A DNA stretch of 64,000 bases from Forficula auricularia. Taxonomy: Eukaryota > Arthropoda > Insecta > Dermaptera > Forficulidae. Where the stretch lies: the NCBI GenBank assembly GCA_024734495.1, contig JALMQS010000681.1, positions 7,969,542 through 8,033,541 on the forward strand. Reading direction: 5' to 3'. The first letter of the stretch is position 1. Each line of letters opens with the position of its first letter. A model generated the notes under the pieces. It made no database searches. It was not told where the DNA came from and was given only the letters and a program-made list of their open reading frames with translations. The position numbers were made by a program, and so were the translations under genes. This document shows, piece by piece, positions 18,170-30,454 of the stretch.

Positions 18170-18700
18170 GAGATACCAATCGATTTGATTGGGGAATAAT
18201 GGAATTGAAATAATTATCGGAAAAGAGGTTTTTTATCTAATTAGATTTTTCCTCTTATTAAAAACAAGGACTCAAGATGAATAAGGACACTCGATGGTGG
18301 AGAAGCAATCTCCGAAATCGAAGCTAAAATACAATGTATACATTAATTAATGTAAAATAATTGGTTTAATAAAATTTATAAAAAAAAAGAAAAAAAAAAG
18401 AAAATTTAATCAGTGGAGGATAGAATGAGATGGAGACCAATCGACTTATAAAAAAAAAAAATTTAATGAAAAAGGACTGGACGATTAGGAAATTAATTGG
18501 ATGGATTAATTTCCGCAATATGGTATTGGAATAATTATCGGAAAAAGAGGTTTTTTTCTATAATTAGTTTTTCACTCTTATTAAAAACAAGGACTAAAGA
18601 TGATTAAGGACACTCGATGGTGGAGAAGTAATCTAACCTAAATCGAAGCTAAAATACAATGTATACATTAATTATTGTAAAATAATTGGTTTAATAAAAT
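18170..18700 (-). repeat. Two copies of the 220-bp repeat S, head to tail
   Basis: Inverted copies at about 18170-18370 and 18440-18690, each with an A-rich run beside it. The second copy is the more diverged. Confidence 0.75.
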
Positions 18701-18879
18701 CTATAAAAAAAAATTAATAGATTAAAAATCGAGATTTTAAATCCCACAAGCGTATTTTTCTGTATTAGAATTTGGCAATTTAATTGATGAACTCAAAAAT
18801 TGTTATTTAATTAAAAAAAATTATTATACGGTATTTATTTATATATCTATACATGTATACATATAATCTGTGGGCCGCT

Positions 18880-19140
18880 AGATGGCTTGAAATGTAAGAG
18901 CTGGGTGAGGGGGCGGGGGGCGGGGGTGGAGTTCACGGTGGGGGGAGATGTGGGGGTGCGGTGGTGGGGGGTTACGGGGGTCGAGGGGAAGTGGAGGAGG
19001 GGTGTGGGGGCGGAATTTGGGTGGGGTGGGAATCTAGGTGGGGTGAAGTGGTGGAGTCCGGGGGAGAGAGGGGAATGATATATAGCTTTTAACTGAAGCA
19101 AAAAGTAACCGAGCATCGCTCAGTGGCCAGGTACTATTAA
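18880..19140 (+). repeat. G-rich minisatellite plus family R 3' end
   Basis: Imperfect GGGGGTGGGG-like units run to about 19075, followed by ACCGAGCATCGCTCAGTGGC, the terminal hairpin of family R. Both strands give open frames that are artefacts of base composition. Confidence 0.65.
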
Positions 19141-19273
19141 ACAAACTGCGACGCCCGCCTTCAGAGTGGCCGTAGGATTAAAAAAAAACAAATAATTAAT
19201 TACAAAATATTTAATTATTTTTAGCTTTGCACAAAATGCGAAATTCAATGCAGATGAATGATGGGATTTTTTG

Positions 19274-19373
19274 NNNNNNNNNNNNNNNNNNNNNNNNNNN
19301 NNNNNNNNNNNNNNNNNNNNNNNNNNNNNNNNNNNNNNNNNNNNNNNNNNNNNNNNNNNNNNNNNNNNNNNNN
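19274..19373. other. Assembly gap (100 N)
   Basis: Exactly 100 unknown bases, the usual placeholder for a gap of unknown size. The repeat starting at 19374 is entered mid-element. Confidence 0.98.
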
Positions 19374-19376
19374 TTA

Positions 19377-19695
19377 ATGTTTTAAGATTTTTTTTATTAT
19401 AATTTCGATTATTTGGTCATAAGAATTGAGTTTTACGTTATTTCGTCATTGATCACATCTTCAGAACTTGACCAAATTAATATGGCACTACCCCCAAGGT
19501 ACCTCTTTCCAATAAAAAGAATAATTAAAATCGGTTTATAAACAAAGAAACATATCAAAAAAGACCCAAACGGGACCAATCGGAAACTAGACTGAACCCA
19601 GTCCAAAAAAAATCATAAAAACCGGTTCACAATTGGCGAAAATATGCCAAAAAAAATCAGTCGAATTGAGAAGCTCCTCCTTTTTTGAAGTCGAT
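19377..19695 (+). repeat. GGAGGAGGTT-type repeat, copy after the gap
   Basis: It matches 3570-3950 and ends CTCCTTTTTTGAAGTCGATT. 19696-20140 holds AT-rich sequence without a supported gene. Confidence 0.65.
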
Positions 19696-20140
19696 TAATA
19701 AATATGGTATATATATTAAACGAAGTTTTCAATGATCATGCAATTCGGTGACGATAATAATGAATTAATGTTCAGTGTATATTTCCAAAATTACAAGAGT
19801 ATTTCTGCTATTCAATTAAAATTTAATCATAATAATGTTGCTCTCATTGTAATGTAAGAACCAATTATTACGAGAAACCCTCTCTTCAGAGTAAGAGGGG
19901 TGGGGTCACTTCTTCTTCACTTTCTTCCATCCTATTATACTTCCCTTTTTCATACCCGACCCCTTTTTTATTCATTCATTACTCTGGCAGAACCGAAAAG
20001 GGAGATTTTTTTTTTTTTATTAATATTTTGATATTAATTCGAAATTCCTTTTCACTCAATATGAAAGAAAATTTAACGATGTGAATTAAATAAAAGAGAA
20101 GGAAAATATGAAAACTTTTTTATAAGAAGCGATATATCTA

Positions 20141-21140
20141 CTCTTATTAAACGAGCAAAAATTGTATATTTATATATATATATATTTATTTATATATTTG
20201 TATCTTGGTTCTATTTTGAAAACGGCCCTATCGATTTTGATGAAACAAAATCTATTAACAAGTTTTGAGGATGAAAAAACGATCTGGCTAGATCTGGACC
20301 TCATCAAAATTCATCTTAATTGATTTTTTCTTAATTAAAGTAATTATTGATAGATGAAAATCTCAATAAAAAAAATTGATTCGGCGGAAGTCGTATTAGA
20401 ACCTGGGACCTCTAGCACCCGAGGCCGACGCTCTACCATTGGACCAATGAACTATTTTAAAAATCCTTGCTTTTTAGTTTTACTAAAATGAATATTTTTG
20501 AATTAGACTTTATTATAAGTGTGGAAATAATTGAATATATTATATATAGCTATGTATTTAATAAATATAATTTATTTGATATATTGCTGCGCGGCGAATT
20601 TGAAATATGTATAATTGAATTAAGCTGAAAGAAAGACAACAATTAATTTTAAATCCATAAATATTAAATAATTTAATATCCTTTGCCCCCCCCCCACTCT
20701 TCTAATTAAAATTAAAATATCTCCAATTATCCTTGCAATTGTCTTCTTAAAAATATACTTGGTTGGTGAAAGTTATCACTTCAGTCGCACGTCCCGAGAC
20801 GCACACATTTTTTTTTAATTTTATGTTTTTATTTCAGATCCTATACGATTATTTTTTTTATTATTATTTTCTTATGTATTTTTTATAATGTTTATCAATA
20901 TGAACGAATGTGGGCAAATTGGTCTACGAGTAAACAAATATACACATTAGAAAGATAGAAATGCAAAAACTGGGTCGGGGTGGGGGTGGATGTGGGGGTT
21001 CGTGTGGGATGGGCGGTTGGGGTGGGGTGGGGTGGGGCGGAGTGGGGGTGTAGTGTTGGGGGAGAGGTATATGGTTTCGGGAGGGGGGTGTGGGGGTCAG
21101 GGGTTACCAAGCATCGCTCGCTGCCTCCAGGTACTTATAT
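20141..21140 (+). mobile_element. Family R repeat with tRNA-like module and GT-rich minisatellite
   Basis: It begins TCTACTCTTATTAAACGAGC and ends near ATCGCTCGCTGCCTCCAGGT. Order: AT microsatellite, conserved 200 bp, tRNA-like module (reverse), conserved AT-rich part, C-tract, GGGTGG-rich minisatellite, terminal hairpin. A second full copy (minus, 27688-31228) has the same order. The TC start and 3' hairpin recall Helitrons, but the end is not the usual CTRR. Confidence 0.7.
20382..20451 (-). repeat. tRNA-like module inside family R
   Basis: The minus strand carries TGGTCCAATGGTAGAGCG, an A-box and D-arm, an anticodon-like loop, and AGGTCCCAGGTTCTAATAC, a decayed B box (GGTTCTAA instead of GGTTCGAA). 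The acceptor ends do not pair well. It is probably a captured tRNA serving as a polymerase III promoter remnant. Confidence 0.6.
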
Positions 21141-21415
21141 AATACAAGCTGCGTTTGGCGCTCCGGGCGAGTAGCCCTGTCGGGCACCGTCTCGGGACGG
21201 CCAAAAATTTGTTTGAAATATAATTTTGTTTAACTGTAGGTATTTTAAATAAATATATTTAATTTAATCAAACTTTAATTTAAAGATATTTAAATCTGTA
21301 TATATTTTGGGGTTAGAATTTTTTTCCTCCTTAAAGTGAAAACAAAGCTTTTAAAGTTTCCAATAAATCGTTATATGTTTTCCTCCCATTCTGTAACTTG
21401 TAGATATCTCATCAG

Positions 21416-22772
21416 TAGAGACCGGATTTTTAAGCAGAAAAAACTGCCAAAATATGCAGTTAAAAAGGTTGAAATATGCAAGTAATATGCATAATACGTT
21501 GAAATATGCAAATATATGCAGTAAAAATTGGCAAAATAAATTTTTTTATGCACTAATAAATTAAAATTGAAGACAAAAAGACTATATATTTGAAGGAGTG
21601 CTATGAAAGAAATAAAAAAAGCTATAGACACAAAGTGTCAAATATGTACTTTTATTTACGAATATATTAGAAAATGTTTAAATTCAAAGAAATATTAGAG
21701 GGGTGCACTTGAATAAATTCAACATAATAAATATGATGATGATTAAAAAATGTGATCGAAAAGATGCTGGAGGGGGGGGGGGGGGAGTAGTTTTATTTCA
21801 AAGACACGAATGTATTGGTTTGTTTTTATTTTTTATATTAACAACCTTTTCTTATTGACGTACAAATAATAAACTAATAAAATAGTGCAAATACTAGGCC
21901 GGCTAAAATCTGTTCTCTACAATAATTTACCATACACTTCCACACACACACACGAACACTCAATGGTCAAAATGGGCTATAGTTACCGAAGGCCATATAA
22001 AAATAAAATAAAATAATATTTAAAAAATAAACAAAGGATCTCAAAAAATAATAAAAATAAATAAAAATATAAATAAAAAAAAAACGAAAATTTCAAAAAT
22101 TTTCTTCACTTTATTTAAAATGTTTCACCAAGAACCTACACCATTCTCCTTTAACAAAATTAAAATTTGATTGTATTCGTGAATAATTTATGTTTATAGA
22201 TATTTTTCTAAATTATCTTCAGGTTATTATGTCTACGGTCACTTAAAATTGATTTATACGATGAAAAAGGGCACTCCACATCCACAAACATACTGGGGGT
22301 GAATTTAAAGGAATTCAACCCCCCCACTTTTACTTTGGAAGAAAAAGATTGCAAACTTTTCGTCATTTTCGTGTAGAATATAGTAGGAATCTAGTACAAC
22401 GGAATAATAAGAAAAATGAGAGGGTTTTTGTTTTGTAGCTTGTTACATCCTTTATATTCCAACTTCCTACTCCGTAGTCCAACACTACACTTAGTGTCAT
22501 TGAGGCCTCTTCGAATTTAATTTAGTGTCCCTCCTGTTTTATATTTAAACTTTTTTTTCATTCTTTCTCCGAAAAAACACTTTTAAAACCTCTGTATTTG
22601 GCGCGAAATATGCAATTTTATGCAATATTACTCAAATATGCAAAAATATGCATTATAAAATTTAACTCACAGTATCCTAGAACCTAGATGCATGGTTCGG
22701 AGAGATAATTGATCTCCTGGGTCGTACGTGGCGGCAAACAAAATATGATATTGCATAGGAATCCGGTCACTA
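21416..22772. mobile_element. hAT-like element with CTCATCAG target duplication
   Basis: The left end TAGAGACCGGATTTTTAAGC and right end GAATCCGGTCACTA are inverted. Both sides carry CTCATCAG (21408-21415, 22773-22780). The sub-terminal zones are full of AATATGCA repeats, common in hAT elements as transposase-binding motifs. Length is 1357 bp with no transposase frame, so it is non-autonomous. Confidence 0.8.
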
Positions 22773-23090
22773 CTCATCAGTAAATTGATTTCATAATACT
22801 CATCAGTTTTTTAAAAATAATAAAATCTCATTTATATTTTGGCACCAATTTTCTGCATTCTTCCCTGGCTGCCTTTTTGCCAAAGCCACAATCAATCTTA
22901 CCTCGACCCCATTCATTATTATTATTGTTTTTCCTTCTTCCTGAAATAATAATTCATTTAATCACCGTCGATTGGAAAATAATTGCACCAAGTAATTGAT
23001 TTAGAGAAACCGGAAATACTGCCCCCCTCCCCCGAGTCTTCTCGCACGAATGAGTGAGTGAGTACTTTTCGTTTTTTTTCTTTCTTTCAG

Positions 23091-23258
23091 GTTGCCTTTG
23101 CTCTTTCAGAGATAGATAGATCTCTTGAGCCGATCTCGGAAATTGCTATCACACCGCCCAGATCATTAATTTGTAGGTCGTTGCCTTATAAACGGATAAA
23201 TCACGTGCCCGGAATGGAATCAACTTTTAATCATCCATGGCATTTTAATTTATATTAG
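23091..23258 (+). CDS. Possible terminal exon of an unknown gene
   Basis: A strong pyrimidine tract and acceptor (TTTTTTTTCTTTCTTTCAG, ending at 23090) precede an open stretch beginning VAFALSEIDRSLEPISEIAI and ending HPWHFNLY at a TAG. I recognise no family and found no matching upstream exon. The minisatellite starts just after the stop. It could equally be chance; treat as a lead only. Confidence 0.2.
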   Translation, partial: VAFALSEIDRSLEPISEIAITPPRSLICRSLPYKRINHVPGMESTFNHPWHFNLY

Positions 23259-23264
23259 AGCTAA

Positions 23265-24345
23265 TTAAAATCATTCTACGTCATAATTGTATAAAAAAAT
23301 ATATAATTAGTAATAATATCAATTAGAATTTCAATAAAAAAAGGCGAAATCTTGATAATTAAAAGAATTCTACGTCATAATTGTATATAAAAATATATAA
23401 TTAGTAATAATATCAATTAGAATTTGAATAAAAAAAGGCGAAATCTTGCTAATTAAAAGAATTCTACGCCATAATTGTATATAAAAATATATAATTAGTA
23501 ATAATATCAATTAGAATTTCAATAAAAAAAGGCGAAATCTTGCTAATTAAAAGAATTCTACGTCATAATTGTATATAAAAAATATATAATTAGTAATAAT
23601 ATCAATTAGAATTTGAATAAAAAAAGGCGAAATCTTGCTAATTAAAAGAATTCTACGCCATAATTGTATATAAAAAATATATAATTAGTAATAATATCAA
23701 TTAGAATTTGAATAAAAAAAGGTGAAATCTTGCTAATTAAAAGAATTCTACGTCATAATTGTATTTAAAAAAATATAATTAGAAATAATATCAATTAAAA
23801 AAGAAAAAAGACAAAGTCTTCCTAATTAAAATAATTCTAAGTCATAATTGCATATAACAAATTAATTAATTAGTAATAATATCAATTAGAATCTGAAGAA
23901 AAAAAGGGAAATCTCGCTAATTAAAAGAATTCTAAGTCATAATTGTATATGGAAAAAAATTAGTAATAATATCAATTAGAATTTGAATAAAAAAAGGTGA
24001 AATCTTGCTAATTAAAAGAATTCTACGTCATAATTGTATTTAAAAAATATAATTAGAAATAATATCAATTAAAAAAGAAAAAAGACAAAGTCTTCCTAAT
24101 TAAAATAATTCTAAGTCATAATTGCATATAACAAATTAATTAATTAGTAATAATATCAATTAGAATCTGAAGAAAAAAGGGAAATCTCACTAATTAAAGA
24201 ATTCTAAGTCATAATTGTATATGGAAAAAAAATTAGTAATAATATAAATTAGAATTTGAATACAAAAAAGGCGAAATCTTGCTAATTAAAAGAATTCTAC
24301 GTCATAATTGTATTTAAAAAAATATAATTAGTAATAATAATTTTT
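23265..24345. repeat. 93-bp minisatellite, about eleven units
   Basis: Units carry ATTCTACGTCATAATTGTAT, AATATCAATTAGAATTTGAA and GGCGAAATCTTGCTAATTAA. The first six are nearly identical. The later ones show a higher-order pattern, with a variant pair (AAAAAAGACAAAGTCTTCC type) repeated at about 23800 and 24070. Confidence 0.9.
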
Positions 24346-25662
24346 TCGAGATATTCAAATTAAAATATATATTTCAAACTCTCTATAAAATGTTCTATTT
24401 AAAATGAATTTAGTTTTTTGAAAATTAAAATTTTTTTCCCACTTGAAATTCTAAAAGAAGTTGATAAGGGTCCCCCCATTATATCATCTAAAAGAGGATT
24501 CAAAAACTAATTTTTTCGAGATCATTTCAAAAAATGAAGGAATTCAAAAATTAAAATTTTTCTAACCATCCGATTTGGCGTGGAATGCCTCACAAAAGTG
24601 ACATATGAATTTATTGACATCTCACTATTCTTAAACATGGTCAAACTAAATGAAAACGTTGGGATCAGAGGTAAATTTGAACCAAACAGACAGACAGACA
24701 AAATTTAAGTTGAATAAAGCCGTGTAAATATTTTTCATAAGTCTAGGTTTACAATTTTTGAACGAGTAATTACTTAATTATATGTTAACTGATGGTGGGG
24801 GAGGGGTACTGTTCGAGAAAAATATTTTAGGATTTTAAGGTGATTTTGATGGGGCCCCGACTAATAAAAGGTTAAGAACCACTGATCTAATGGATTGGTG
24901 GTTGTTTAACCGTAAGGGGTAATTTAAGAGGGTTTTGTTTATAAATCATGAGTTTCCTACATTTGATTCACTAGCAAATCGAATGCAGGTACTTTTTGTC
25001 AGATATTAAGTAATTTATATATTTCTGTGTAAGAAATAATGAATTTTTAAATATTTTTCTAATTAATATATTAAGTGGATATATATCAAAGAGAGTTATT
25101 TTTGACCTCGACATTTTTAAACCCTTGTGAAATTTCTGATATCGACAAAAAATTTGAAATATCCGAATTATAGAAATTTTACTATATTCGGTATCAGACG
25201 GTCCTAGAGAATTGGTAAAATATATTTTATTTGAAATAAAAAAATTTTGTCGAAAAACGTTAAAAATGCAAGGCTATTATATAGCATTGTAAAATTTCTT
25301 ATTTTGACAAATAATTTGAAATATCCAAATTTTAGAAATTTTACTATAATGGTAGCTAAAGAGACTTTATATTTGTAAAATTGTATTTACCCCTCTTAAC
25401 TCAGGGATTTTAAAATGCAAGATTGGTAGAATTGATTACTAATATATATTTATATCGTTTGTCATTTGATATTAAGATTGATGATATGTCAATATAGAAT
25501 TATATATTATATATTAGACAGAATATTAATAGGTTATAACAAAGGATCTTGTAATCAATTCTACTCTATTTTAGATCTAGAATCGTTTTATTTCTGAATT
25601 AACCTGTTAATTTATATATTTATATAATAATCACCATTTCACTATTTCAAATCATTGACTAC
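24346..25662. other. AT-rich stretch without a gene
   Basis: Only repeat traces are visible: a hAT-like end (GGTTAAGAACCACTGATCTA near 24871) and two related passages at 25080-25260 and 25261-25370 containing TTGAAATATCC and TTTTACTATA. Confidence 0.5.
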
Positions 25663-26040
25663 CAAGGGCGGATCCAGGGGGAGGAGGGGGCGATCGCCCC
25701 CCCCCCATACAGGCCCGTGCCTGGCGGGAGTGCAACACGTGCGTCGCACGCAGAGGCCAAAAAACGGCGGCCAAATCGACAGGGAATTTATAACAATTTT
25801 TTTTTTATTTTAATGAACTTAAAATATGAGATATTAAATTTGTAAAAAAAAAACATTTATTTTTTTAAAAAATTTTAAAATTGAAAATAAAGTTCTATGT
25901 CTGTGTGTGTGGGGGGGGGCGTCTCTAACTCCCCCCCGCTTGGGCAATTCGATCTCGACATACTTTCGAGATAAAAAGAAGATCTTATATACATCGGGCA
26001 CATCTCCCCTCCCCGTAAAAAATTCCTGCATCCGCCCTTG
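25663..26040. mobile_element. hAT-like MITE with TTGACTAC target duplication
   Basis: Ends CAAGGGCGGATCCAGG and CCTGCATCCGCCCTTG are inverted. TTGACTAC flanks both sides (25655-25662, 26041-26048). CAAGGGCGGATCC-type ends are widespread in animal hAT elements. The 378-bp body has no transposase. Confidence 0.85.
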
Positions 26041-26308
26041 TTGACTACCCTTATTGAATAATATTATATATGACAAACAATAGATTATTAATAAATTGTT
26101 TAATTAAATAAGATGAAATTCAAAAAAAAATCTTGTTTATTTGTTAATGCCTTTATCATAACAACGCCTAAAAATCTCAAATAAGGGTGAATTAGAATAG
26201 ATAAAAAAAAATTGTTAAATTATTAAATTCGGTCTTATTTGCTCTAATATTAAAATATTGTATTTTTTAAAATAAAAATTGATAAAAAATAGATTGTGAA
26301 TTGTTTTG

Positions 26309-26380
26309 TGCCGTGACCAGGATTCGAACCTGGGTTATTGCGGCCACAACGCAAGGTACTAACCACTATACGATCACGGC
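26309..26380 (-). tRNA. tRNA-His (GTG)
   Basis: The minus strand folds as a full cloverleaf. Acceptor GCCGTGA pairs with TCACGGC plus discriminator A. The D arm contains TAGTGGTTAGTA, and the anticodon stem TTGCG/CGCAA holds loop TTGTGGC with anticodon GTG. The T arm is CCAGG-TTCGAAT-CCTGG. Both internal promoter boxes are intact and a T6 run lies about 20 nt downstream. There is no intron. Cytosolic tRNA-His receives its extra 5' G after transcription. It appears functional. Confidence 0.95.
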
Positions 26381-27687
26381 TGAATCCACAACTTGAACAA
26401 CTCGGTCCTCTCTTTCGAAAGGAAATTCCAATTTCAATGAATAGATCTGATTTATTTAATTTGACCTCGATTCAACTTGAAACTTTTCCGCTCCGCACAT
26501 TTATTTATTCATATTCTTTAATCTCTTAAGAAATATTTTTCATACTAAATTTTAAACTCTATCATGAGGGATTCGTTAATCATTTTTTTTAATGTTAACT
26601 ATATAAAGATTTTTATTAATCCTTAAAAGATGAATTCCGCTTAATTTTTAGGATTCGATATAAAAGCAAATATATTAGTAATAATTAAGAATAAAGATTT
26701 TTAAATTCTAAAAATTTAAAACTTTAATTATCAGAATTTTAAATTAAAAATAATATTAAAATAAAGAAAATTTTAAATGAAGGATGAAATTACCGAGCAT
26801 CGCTCGGTGCCTCCAGGTACTTTATTGTTAAGCAACGTAGAATGATTAAGTCACGCCAGTTTTATTTTTCTTAGAACCTGAAACTCACCAATGCATAATA
26901 ATAACAATAATGAGTGTACATTATACAATAAATATTATAGTAGTATTGTCTAATTTATAAATATAGTATTCTTTAGTAAAAAAAAAAAAAAAATTATAGC
27001 TTACAAACTTTTCTATTATTCAGCAGTTTAAAGTTTAATTATTGTATTTTTTTTTTGTTTGAAATTTCCTCTCATCAATTAGGGTCAAACCATTAATTAT
27101 GTCAGACAAATTACATGGGTTTTTTGACCCTTCCCTCCTACTATGGTTCAGGTTGTCACATTCGAGTGACCACGCCTCCCCTGTTGTGATGTCACACAAC
27201 TTTTGAAACTTTTAACTAAAAGTTTAAAATGCAGATAGAAATGGACTTAAATGAATGAATATCATAAGAGATGAAATGAATTGTTTTTAGTTATATTTGT
27301 TGTTTTACTCCCCGGGAATTAATCCCAAGTGGAGAAATTAGCAATCCGGGCCAATTGGCTACCCTCTGAGGTATATTATAAGGAGTCGTTCATAAATTAC
27401 GTCATACAGCAAGGGGGTAGGGGTATCTCAGATTTGTGACGAAATATGACAGGGGGGGATCTTGAAAATTGTGTTGTCGCAAAAGTAAAATTAAAAAAAT
27501 TAAAAAAATTATCAAATATATTTAAATTTTTTAGGTCAAAATCTAGAATTTTACTAGAGAATATTTTTTTTTATAATGAGTATCAGAGGGATTCATCCCC
27601 TCGGGAGTTGAACCCGAGAACTAACATGCTTTTCGGGACTTCTCCGTACTAAATGTATGGAATGAAAATTCTTCACTTTAATATATA
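26381..27687. other. Gene-free stretch around repeat fragments
   Basis: 26792-26820 is an isolated family R 3' end (ACCGAGCATCGCTCGGTGCC). 27381-27450 carries GTCGTTCATAAATTACGTCA, a common transposon terminus. 27575-27640 resembles the tRNA-like palindrome arm at 59.25 kb. No supported coding region. Confidence 0.5.
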
Positions 27688-28450
27688 GTACCTGGAGGCA
27701 CCGAGCGATGCTCGGTAACCCCTGACCCCCACACCCTCCTCCCGAAACCATACACCTCGCCCCCAACACTGCACCCCCACTCCAACCCACCCCACCAGCC
27801 CCTCCCACCCCGGACCCCCCACAACTGCACCCCACCTCCTGCACCCCACCTCCTGCACCCCCACATCCATCCCCACCACCGACCCAGTTTTTGAATTTCT
27901 ATCTTTCTAATGTGTATATTTGTTTACTCGTACACCAATTTGCCCACATTCGTTCATATTGATAAACATTATAAAAAATACATAAGAAAATAATAATAAA
28001 AAATAATCGTATAGGATCTGAAATAAAAACATAAAATTAAAAAAAATGTGTGCGTCTCGGGACGTGCGACAGAAGTGATAACTTTCACCAACCAAGTATT
28101 TTTTTAGGAACACAATTGCAAGGATAATTTCCCCGGAGAAAAGAGAATTGAATATTTAATTTTAATTAGTGGGGGGGGGGGGGCAAAGGAATAATTATTA
28201 ATATATTTAATGTTTTTGGATTTAAAATTAATTGTTGTCTTTCTTTCAACTTAATTCCAATTATACACATTTCAATTTGGCTGCGCTGCAATATATCTAA
28301 TAAATTATATTTATTAAATACATAGCTATATATAATTTATTCAATTATTTCCACACTTATAATAAATTCTAATTTAAAAATATTCATTTATAAAAAAGCA
28401 GGGATTTTTAAAATAGTTCTTTGGTCCAATGGTAGAGTGTCGGCCTCATA

Positions 28451-30454
28451 CCAAATGAAATTAAAATTCCAAAAGACAAGATACAATTAGTCACAGAGGC
28501 AAAAATTAATCCCCAAACAATAGACAAAGATGAAAATGATAATTTTGTAATATCAGACCACACTGAAAAACTAAACCTATTAGGAGCTCATTTCGCATCA
28601 ATAAACATTCAAAATAAAGACATGGGGAAACCTTTCTTCAATAACATAATAGAAAGGGATACAAATCTTATAAAACAGGAAATGGACCTAGAAAGGGAAA
28701 CAAAAGCCACTGTGTGTACCTTCTCCAGGCAAAATAACTCGCTTGACCCTATCTGGGAAGAGGATTATTTCTTTACAAATGAAAATTCCGTAAAAGGTCT
28801 CTTCAAAAACTTAAACAATAAAAAATCCTCTGGCCCAGACAAAATTCCTAACATTGTTCTCAAACATATCCCAAAAAAAATTACTAAAACATATACAATA
28901 CTATTTAATAACGCTATAAACAATAGATATTTCCCAAATCACTGGAAAAAGGCAAATGTGGTAGCTATTCAAAAAAAGAAAAACAATTGCACCAGTCTCT
29001 CGAATCTAAGGCCGATAAGCCTTCTCTCAAATGTGGGCAAAGTTTTTGAAAAAATCATTAATAATAAGTTAGTTGCCTTCTGCGAGGATAATAATATTAT
29101 ATCAGAATACCAATTCGGTTTCAAGAAAAGGCACTCAACCATACATGCTATTTCAAAATTAACTTCAGATATAAACTGGGCCCTGAACAACAAAGAAAGC
29201 GTAGGGGCATGTTTAATAGATGTCGAAAAGGCATTCGACACAGTATGGCATGAAGGCCTAATATATAAATTAATCAAAAAAGGTTTTAACAAAAATCAAA
29301 TAAAAATGATTTGGAATATGATTGATGGCAGAACTTTTGTAGTATCTGACAAAACAGAAGAACAATCTTTACGCTTTTATGTGAAAAATGGATTACAACA
29401 AGGAACAATTAATTCGCCTATCTTATTTAACATATTCATTAGTGACTTGTTGAAATACTTCAATTTAAATAGCGACCCAAACATGAAAGCACTTGCTTTC
29501 GCGGATGACTTAATTATATATGTGTCAGGGAAAAAACCGTCCATCATACAAAACCATTTGCAAAATCTATTCGAAAAAATACACACTTTTTATGAAACGT
29601 GGAAACTAAAAATAAATACACAAAAATGTGAAACGATTCTTTTTAGAACTATTCTCTCAAAAGGTAACTCAAGCCTAAGAAAAGAATGGAAAACTTTTCA
29701 TATTAAATTCAACAACACCGAAATTCCACATAAAAATATAGTAAAATATCTAGGAATACATTTAGACAATTATTTATATTTTGACCTACATAGAAATATT
29801 CAATTGCGAAAAGCCAGGGCTGCATTTATGAGTCAAAAAAGATTGTTCTTCTGCAAGCATCTGGACCCAGAAATAAAACTGCAATGCTACAAACTATTGG
29901 TCAGACCAATAATAACTTATGGCTGCAATATTTGGTTCAATCAAAGTGCATCGGGCATGGAACAAATCCGAGTCTTCGAAAGAAAATGCCTAAGATCATG
30001 CTTAGGCAAACATAGATCTACACATTCGAACTTCCAACATTACATTAGTAATGAAAAAATTTATAACTTAGCCAAAATTAATAGAATAGACTGCTTTATG
30101 CTAAAATTAATAAGAAACCACTACTGCCAAGTTGCAAATGTTTTCGAAAACAGTCTAATATTCGGATCACTCTATCCGAACGATCAATATTTTGAAATAA
30201 CAAAATCTACCGGATTTATCCCACCCGAAGCTTTTTTATTTTTGGATAATAAAGGATATATACAAGATGAAAACGGGATCCCCATCATCTATCATGTGTT
30301 TAGGAGAAAAAACAATAAAAGTATAGAATACGACGCCCACCTAGATGGTTTGGACCCGTATAGAATATATAGATTTAATAGAGCCATCTCTGAAAAAGAC
30401 AAGACTGAAAGGAAAAATATAAAAAAATACTGGTGGATTGAAAATTATCAATAA
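28451..30454 (+). CDS. Non-LTR reverse transcriptase (5' truncated ORF2)
   Basis: The first ATG is at 28622 (610 residues), but the frame is open back to the element border at 28451, adding 57 codons with typical pre-RT text (ISDHTEKLNLLGAHFASIN). Motifs in order: SSGPDKIPNIVLKHIPK, LRPISLLSNVGKVFEKI, QFGFKKRHSTIHAISKL, DVEKAFDTVW (motif A), GLQQGTINSPILFNIF (motif B), ALAFADDLIIYVSG (motif C). Then come the thumb region and a C-terminal part. The catalytic Asp residues are kept. The enzyme copies element RNA at a nicked target, but lacks its own endonuclease and promoter region, so this copy is probably dead on arrival though it could make RT if transcribed. Confidence 0.92.
   Translation, partial: PNEIKIPKDKIQLVTEAKINPQTIDKDENDNFVISDHTEKLNLLGAHFASINIQNKDMGKPFFNNIIERDTNLIKQEMDLERETKATVCTFSRQNNSLDPIWEEDYFFTNENSVKGLFKNLNNKKSSGPDKIPNIVLKHIPKKITKTYTILFNNAINNRYFPNHWKKANVVAIQKKKNNCTSLSNLRPISLLSNVGKVFEKIINNKLVAFCEDNNIISEYQFGFKKRHSTIHAISKLTSDINWALNNKESVGACLIDVEKAFDTVWHEGLIYKLIKKGFNKNQIKMIWNMIDGRTFVVSDKTEEQSLRFYVKNGLQQGTINSPILFNIFISDLLKYFNLNSDPNMKALAFADDLIIYVSGKKPSIIQNHLQNLFEKIHTFYETWKLKINTQKCETILFRTILSKGNSSLRKEWKTFHIKFNNTEIPHKNIVKYLGIHLDNYLYFDLHRNIQLRKARAAFMSQKRLFFCKHLDPEIKLQCYKLLVRPIITYGCNIWFNQSASGMEQIRVFERKCLRSCLGKHRSTHSNFQHYISNEKIYNLAKINRIDCFMLKLIRNHYCQVANVFENSLIFGSLYPNDQYFEITKSTGFIPPEAFLFLDNKGYIQDENGIPIIYHVFRRKNNKSIEYDAHLDGLDPYRIYRFNRAISEKDKTERKNIKKYWWIENYQ

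Noticed and set aside
18847..19116. Pro/His-rich and Gly-rich frames on both strands, also near 20.9-21.2 and 27.6-27.9 kb
   Set aside because: All lie in the G/C-rich minisatellite of family R; base composition explains the open frames.
20382..20451. Working tRNA gene in family R
   Set aside because: The acceptor ends do not pair, the B box is degraded and it sits in a repeat; kept as a tRNA-like module only.
23265..24345. Regular repeats considered as a CRISPR array
   Set aside because: The units are contiguous 93-bp tandem repeats without unique spacers, in animal DNA.
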